From Plantago elongata (taxonomy: Eukaryota > Streptophyta > Magnoliopsida > Lamiales > Plantaginaceae): a DNA stretch of 22,236 nt. Where the stretch lies: contig JAYMSP010002845.1 in NCBI GenBank assembly GCA_036897095.1, forward strand, positions 1 to 22,236, given 5' to 3'. Each line of letters opens with the position of its first letter. The stretch's first letter is position 1. Below, one piece after another: positions 17,745 to 22,236 of the stretch. The notes beneath the pieces were generated by a model that was given only the letters and a program-made list of their open reading frames with translations, ran no database searches and had not been told where the DNA came from. A program made the position numbers and the translations under genes.

Positions 17745-18030
17745 TGATATATGTATCACAAATTAGCAATTAATTAATCGACCTAATAATGCAAGCTTTA
17801 GTGAAATTTGAAGCGCACTTTCAAAGCTCTAAAAGAAGCTTTAAAGAATCACGGCTCAACTCTATATAAAGAATCACGACACCTTTCCGAGTTGTGAACC
17901 CTATCTAACTCTAACTAACTGAAGACTTATTGTGATGCTAATGACTACTTCCAAAAACTCAATAAAATGTTTTTATGCGCCAATTAAGAATTGATCTCTA
18001 AAATGACCAAGTAATGCAATACAAATCTTA
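17745..18030. other. Short spacer with a TATA-like site
   Basis: No gene is recognised. CTATATAAAGAATCACG at 17862-17878 looks like a plus-strand TATA box and repeats part of CTTTAAAGAATCACG about 22 bases upstream. No open frame of useful length follows it, so it is probably chance or debris. Confidence 0.35.
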
Positions 18031-18032
18031 TA

Positions 18033-18277
18033 CTCCCTCCGTCCAGAATCGAATTTCCCCCTTCCTATACTCTCCCTTTTTTTTTTTTTTTGGTCCAAAA
18101 ATAAGGTTCACACAATTTACAAGGCATAAAAAGTTTACTCATAAGATATTATACTTGTACCTAAAACCATCCGTCCGTACTTCACTAATACATCCCTTCC
18201 AAGACTTTGTGTATGAAAAATACTATTTCTCGGATGTCCAGGACCTAATCAATAGGCTGGATTTTGGAACTGATAGT
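18033..18277. mobile_element. Probable degraded Stowaway-type MITE
   Basis: The left end is a clean CTCCCTCCGTCCAGAATCGA after TA. The right end is poorly preserved: GGATTTTGGAACTGATAGT resembles the expected GATTCTGGACGGAGGGAGT with several changes. The implied size of about 245 bases equals that of the other MITEs here. A run of 15 T lies at 18077-18091. Confidence 0.5.
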
Positions 18278-18289
18278 CCCATAAAATAC

Positions 18290-18690
18290 TAGTTAGTTGA
18301 GCATCAATTCACTTAGGTGGTATTATTCTGAACAACATTCATTTCGCTCTTCAGTGAACACTTATTTTACTCATCACTCTCCGCGCACCCTTAACTTAGT
18401 GAATGTACAACCTTATTTAATCCGTTCACAAACACCCCTCAACCTAATTTTATCAATTCTCTCTTGTAAATTGTAAGGTATCCTAATAGAGCAAAAATTG
18501 GACCAGTTGCAGAGTAATTTAGCACATGAACAAAAATTGGAGCACAGCACAGCAGAAACATACAATAGCAGAATGCCAAATGAGGTGAAATACCAATTAA
18601 TAATAAACTAAAAGCACGCACAATATAAAAGAAAGATGAACAAGTTCTACTAGTACAAAATAAAAGTGAAAACGGACCTGACTAGTAAGG
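18290..18690. other. Spacer, no gene recognised
   Basis: The 60-codon hydrophobic minus-strand frame at 18439-18621 lacks homology-like motifs and upstream context. I see no RNA gene or transposon end. Confidence 0.4.
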
Positions 18691-19165
18691 GTTCGCCATG
18701 GTGGATCATTATCCAAACACACCGCAATGCTTTACAGCAATTTCTTTTACCCTAAAAAAAAGAAAAAGAAAAATCGATTAAATTCCTGCTGCAGAATGAA
18801 CCAATGAGTGGCTTGCTAACGCAGATGATTTCGACGAATCGGAGAATTTGAAATTAATATACAGAAAATAGAAGAGGATGGAATGCGTACATACATCCAG
18901 AAAAGGCAATAAATAATTGGATTCCATTCACACAGGCACCGCCTTGGCCAAATGTCTGTATTCTGGTGATGGTAGAGTATTGTATTATATTCAGTTGAAA
19001 GAGAGATATGAAAGCATCAACTTGACAAATGTAAGAGGCAAAGAGCTAAGCTAGTGGCAGTGGAACTACTAACAAAAGATATGCCCATTTTCTTCTCGTC
19101 TCTTTTCCTTTTCAGGTGAGTGAAGAGCTCACTAATGGTGGTGATTTTGTTTTCTCTCTCCCACT
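18690..19165 (-). ncRNA. Possible spliced non-coding transcript or 5' UTR exons
   Basis: This segment is less AT-rich and more complex than its surroundings. On the minus strand it offers a GTATGT donor (about 18895-18890), a strong pyrimidine-tract acceptor TTCTTTTTTTTAG (ending about 18755), and CAG followed by GTCC near 18677. Only tiny frames exist: a 23-codon frame beginning MGISFVSSS (about 19092-19021) and a five-codon frame MANPY in a good start context (ACCATGGCG, about 18701). It may be the untranslated leader of a gene with long introns, a non-coding RNA, or a decayed gene. This is inference from composition and splice-like signals only. Confidence 0.25.
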
Positions 19166-19199
19166 GCCATCAAATATCATTGCAAATTTGCCTATTCAT

Positions 19200-21240
19200 C
19201 CTCTCTCTTTTCCTTTCCTTCATCAAATATCACCTCCAATATCACCTTTAACCATTTAAATAAAATAAAAATTCTAAACTTACGATAAAAACAAGAGGAT
19301 AAAAAATTTAAATACGACGAATTAGTGAAGTTTATTTTACTCTTACATAACTTAATAAGAAAAAAAGTATAGAAGAGAATGGTGAGTTATTATACTCTTA
19401 AAAGTAGTACATTGTATTGAGTTATACAATGAACAATGATACTAATCGACTAATAGTATATGAAGGTGTATATTTGTGTCATAAAAATTTTAAAAAGAAA
19501 CATTTAAGGGATAAAATCTAGTCAACGAAAAAAGAAAAAAGAAAAAAGAGTGCAGTGATACATGCATGCTTGATTAGTGCATCAATTAGCTAAGTAATTC
19601 TTCACACAAGATTGATTAGTCCTCTGTGCTAAATTTTGTAGTTAAAAGCGAAGTAGTCAAAAAGTAAGTGAAATTTATGTTTGTGGGGAAATTTGGGAGC
19701 TCGCCAGAGCGAGCCCGTGATGAAGCAAAGCTCATTCATCTTGGTCGGGTTGAACATAAACTTTTATTTATATAGAGAGATTTGTGGTGGAGGAGACTCA
19801 CATGCAAGCCATATAGCGTTCTAAAAGGATGTGTTGTTCTCAAAACGCAGAATTTTCCTTGTATTTTCATGAATGAATTGCACATCATTTGAGTTCAATA
19901 ATTTTCTTCCTCTCAACTTGTCGGATGAAGGATTAACACCGTTAGCGAAAAGGGATATAACCCTTGAAAATAATTACAAAATAAGTATAAATATGTTGAG
20001 ATCTTATTCAGTGAAACATACAACATCATACTTGCTTTGAAAAGTTATCCTTGGATATTGACACTCTTGTACAATGTAATGAAACAATGAAGTCTGAAGG
20101 AGGGATAGTCTAACTATTAACTCTTTTCAACCCTAGTTTATCTTCTCTAATCCATATTATGTTTACCACCTGTATCCCAAATACATAATACAAATACGAA
20201 AATGACAAATTTTAACAGATGGTGCTTTTACGGTTGGTGGCAAACTTTGGAAAAAATATATTAATAATTTATATGTTGTAGCGCGGTGATAATCTTCCTA
20301 TTTAATATCTTGCATTCCTCACCATATTCCATAAGCTAATAATCTATCATCAGTTAATCCTGTGTAAACTGTAAAGGTCAAATTGTGCATGTTAACCAAG
20401 TCTTACCCCTCACAAGAGAAAAAAACTTTGCCCTAATAATTTTACGTAAATTTAGCGCAGCCTTCCATACTTGGGTAACATGCAAATGCAATTATAGGAC
20501 TAGGAAGGACCATCTATAATAAAACAAACTACTCCATTTCTATATGTGTATGAGTGTACCAATCAAATTATGTGTGACCTAAATCTCTCTTTTTTTAGAC
20601 TTTAGCATCCATTTGTTTGACAAATTTTATCGAGAAAAATCCAATCAACACATATATACATACACTCAAAATCTTTGATTTAATTTTTTTAAGCTAGGAA
20701 AAAAAATGTTTTCCTACCGTATGAATATTTTTGAAATAATTAAAATTTAATTAAAAATGAGTCAAGATAAGATGTTCTCCACGAACAATTACAAGGAAAA
20801 AAAGGATAACATCGTCCAAATCATGAAAACAGTTTCTGGTCCACGACTATCGAATCAACTAACAAATTACGACTGAAATATTACACATTAAAACAAGATC
20901 ATAATAACCAATCAAGCACCTTGAAACTACGTATCCCTACCACAAAAGTAGAATAAAATTAAAATCATTGATATTCTTGGACTAAATATATACTGCCTCA
21001 AAATTTTAATTTAATTTTAAAAAGTTAAAGTGATCGAGATGATACTCCATCGACGAGGTTTACATTTATTTAAAAAGATCCACTTATAAGTACTTTATAA
21101 TTAACTTGTATGTATTTGTTTATTAATAATTTAATGATTGTGATTAAGTAAAAATTCTTTTGATATTTATAAAGTGTGCGATAAATTACTTGTATTTGTA
21201 ATGTTCGAAATCATAATGTCACCTGAAAAGTTCCGTATGA
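19200..21240. other. AT-rich intergenic spacer
   Basis: No gene is recognised on either strand. Noted sites: an RY-type CATGCATG at 19561-19568, an AAAAAAG triplication at about 19530-19548, a 6-base-arm hairpin GCTCGC-CAGA-GCGAGC at 19699-19714 in a GC-richer patch, and a plus-strand TTTATATAGAG near 19770. None of these is followed by a reading frame. Confidence 0.45.
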
Positions 21241-21394
21241 GTTACATAGGATAAAATATCTGGATTAAATCGACTAGTGTGGATTCGTTATAAATAAAAG
21301 GAGAGGGTGAGAGTAAATAATAGAGTAATAAATTAGTTAGTAGCAATGATGTGACGAGTCGAAGTGAGTGGGCAAAGGTGGAGCTGACAGAGAT

Positions 21395-21447
21395 GCCACG
21401 TGACAAAGGGGCTGAGCCCTCCAATAGGAGTCACCATACACGTGGGC
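21395..21447. promoter_or_regulatory. Pair of G-box / ABRE motifs
   Basis: GCCACGTGAC (CACGTG core 21397-21402) and ACACGTGGGC (core 21439-21444) lie 42 bases apart, in a short GC-richer island within AT-rich DNA. CACGTG cores with these flanks are bound by bZIP and bHLH factors in plants, including ABA-responsive ones. No gene inside the window has its start here, so they may serve a gene just beyond the right edge or be fortuitous. Confidence 0.45.
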
Positions 21448-21559
21448 TACAACAATAATTAATGGGCCGGCCACTACTGTTAACTTACTAACTTAGTCCA
21501 TGGCCTGCCAGCCCAATTAACACTGCTAGCTGCAAATTCAATCCCATAATAATTGAATA

Positions 21560-22236
21560 CAATTCAATTTACGACTCATGTCACTATCATCCATTTTCTT
21601 TTCCATATTTCTTCTTACTTTTAGTCAAGATTGTACGAATGTGCATACGGTTACGGATGATGTACGAAATACACACGCAACTCAATATATGTTGGTATGG
21701 GAAAATTGTAGCTTAAATTGTGACATTTTTAAAAAGGTAATTTAATTGTTATTGTTCAATTTTAATATCTTAAGTTGATATTGTATCTAATTTATATATA
21801 TCGTGACACATGACAGCTAAATTACGTAACACGTGTCACATTGAAAATACAAAAAATATAATAGACCTAAACATAAATACTCATCTTTATTAATTGCAAA
21901 TAGTTCCTACATTAACAATATTACTAAATTACCCATATAAAAATATATCTCTATTTAAAATAATTTATAAAAAATAAAAATAAAATCACTTACAAAATTC
22001 AAAAAATGTGATTGAAAAGTTTATTGTAGCAAATTGCTTTTTTAAATTTTTAATTTTATTTATTTATTTATATGTAATAAAATGTGAAATATTTTTTTTA
22101 TATTTTTAAAAATATTTTTGAATTATATTAAACAATTTATGCCCATATATTACGAGAGAGTGATACGTGTCCCTCTTTTTTTAATTTAATGTTTTTTTCA
22201 TATATCAAAATTTAATTTAAAATTATAATTGATAAT
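21560..22236. other. AT-rich right end, no gene recognised
   Basis: It is very AT-rich, with runs such as TTTATTTATTTATATG. A third CACGTG (21830-21835) lies in an imperfect inverted repeat: GTGACACATG (21803-21812) pairs with CACGTGTCAC (21830-21839) with one mismatch. No open frame of note. Confidence 0.45.

Noticed and set aside
18014..18292. 92-codon plus-strand frame
   Set aside because: It spans a degraded MITE and its poly-T run, and encodes no recognisable protein.
18690..19165. Plant microRNA precursor
   Set aside because: I compared it with the common conserved plant microRNAs that I remember and looked for a long fold-back partner. Neither was found.

Overview
The window looks like nuclear DNA of a flowering plant, most likely a eudicot. 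It is AT-rich and gene-poor. It carries short plant-type introns, Stowaway-type MITEs with CTCCCTCCGT ends, a pogo/Lemi1-like transposon relic, a very short tRNA-derived SINE, a fragment of a CC-NBS-LRR resistance gene and long A/T-rich spacers. The MITE family resembles what I would expect in Lamiales, but species cannot be fixed from sequence alone.

Three intact protein genes are supported. Two are intronless paralogs on the plus strand (3288-3773 and 8011-8514). Each encodes a small protein of about 160-170 residues with a clear signal peptide, two conserved cysteines and a nearly invariant 17-residue block. I do not recognise the family. The third gene is on the minus strand (8892-10594) and converges on the second paralog. 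Its long exon ends at a GT donor that overlaps an apparent stop codon. A 524-bp intron and a 49-bp last exon complete a 392-residue, Ser/Pro/Gln-rich, probably nuclear plant protein of unknown function.

Layout: 1-300 imperfect direct repeats; 1056-2272 a duplicated unit of about 430-460 bp with microsatellites, with an NLR fragment (1504-1811, minus) present in only one copy; 2455-2589 a lone hAT-like terminus; 2605-2793 a possible captured exon; 3288-3773 secreted paralog 1; 4583-5220 a weak inverted-repeat element; 5476-7194 a non-autonomous TIR element of about 1.7 kb filled with a degenerate tagacaat-type repeat and a small promoter-end ORF; 8011-8514 secreted paralog 2; 8892-10594 the two-exon gene; 10.8-13.1 kb no gene seen; 13.16-13.37 kb a MITE; 14.09-14.18 kb the SINE; 16.22-16.32 kb a 42-bp tandem repeat; 16.40-16.88 kb two abutting MITEs; 17.09-17.74 kb the pogo-like relic; 18.03-18.28 kb a fourth, degraded MITE; 18.69-19.16 kb a possible non-coding transcript on the minus strand; 19.2-22.2 kb AT-rich spacer with a pair of G-boxes at 21.4 kb.

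The two secreted paralogs plausibly act in the same extracellular role, since their flanks were duplicated together. Nothing in the sequence ties them functionally to the minus-strand gene. Most of the rest is transposon and repeat debris.
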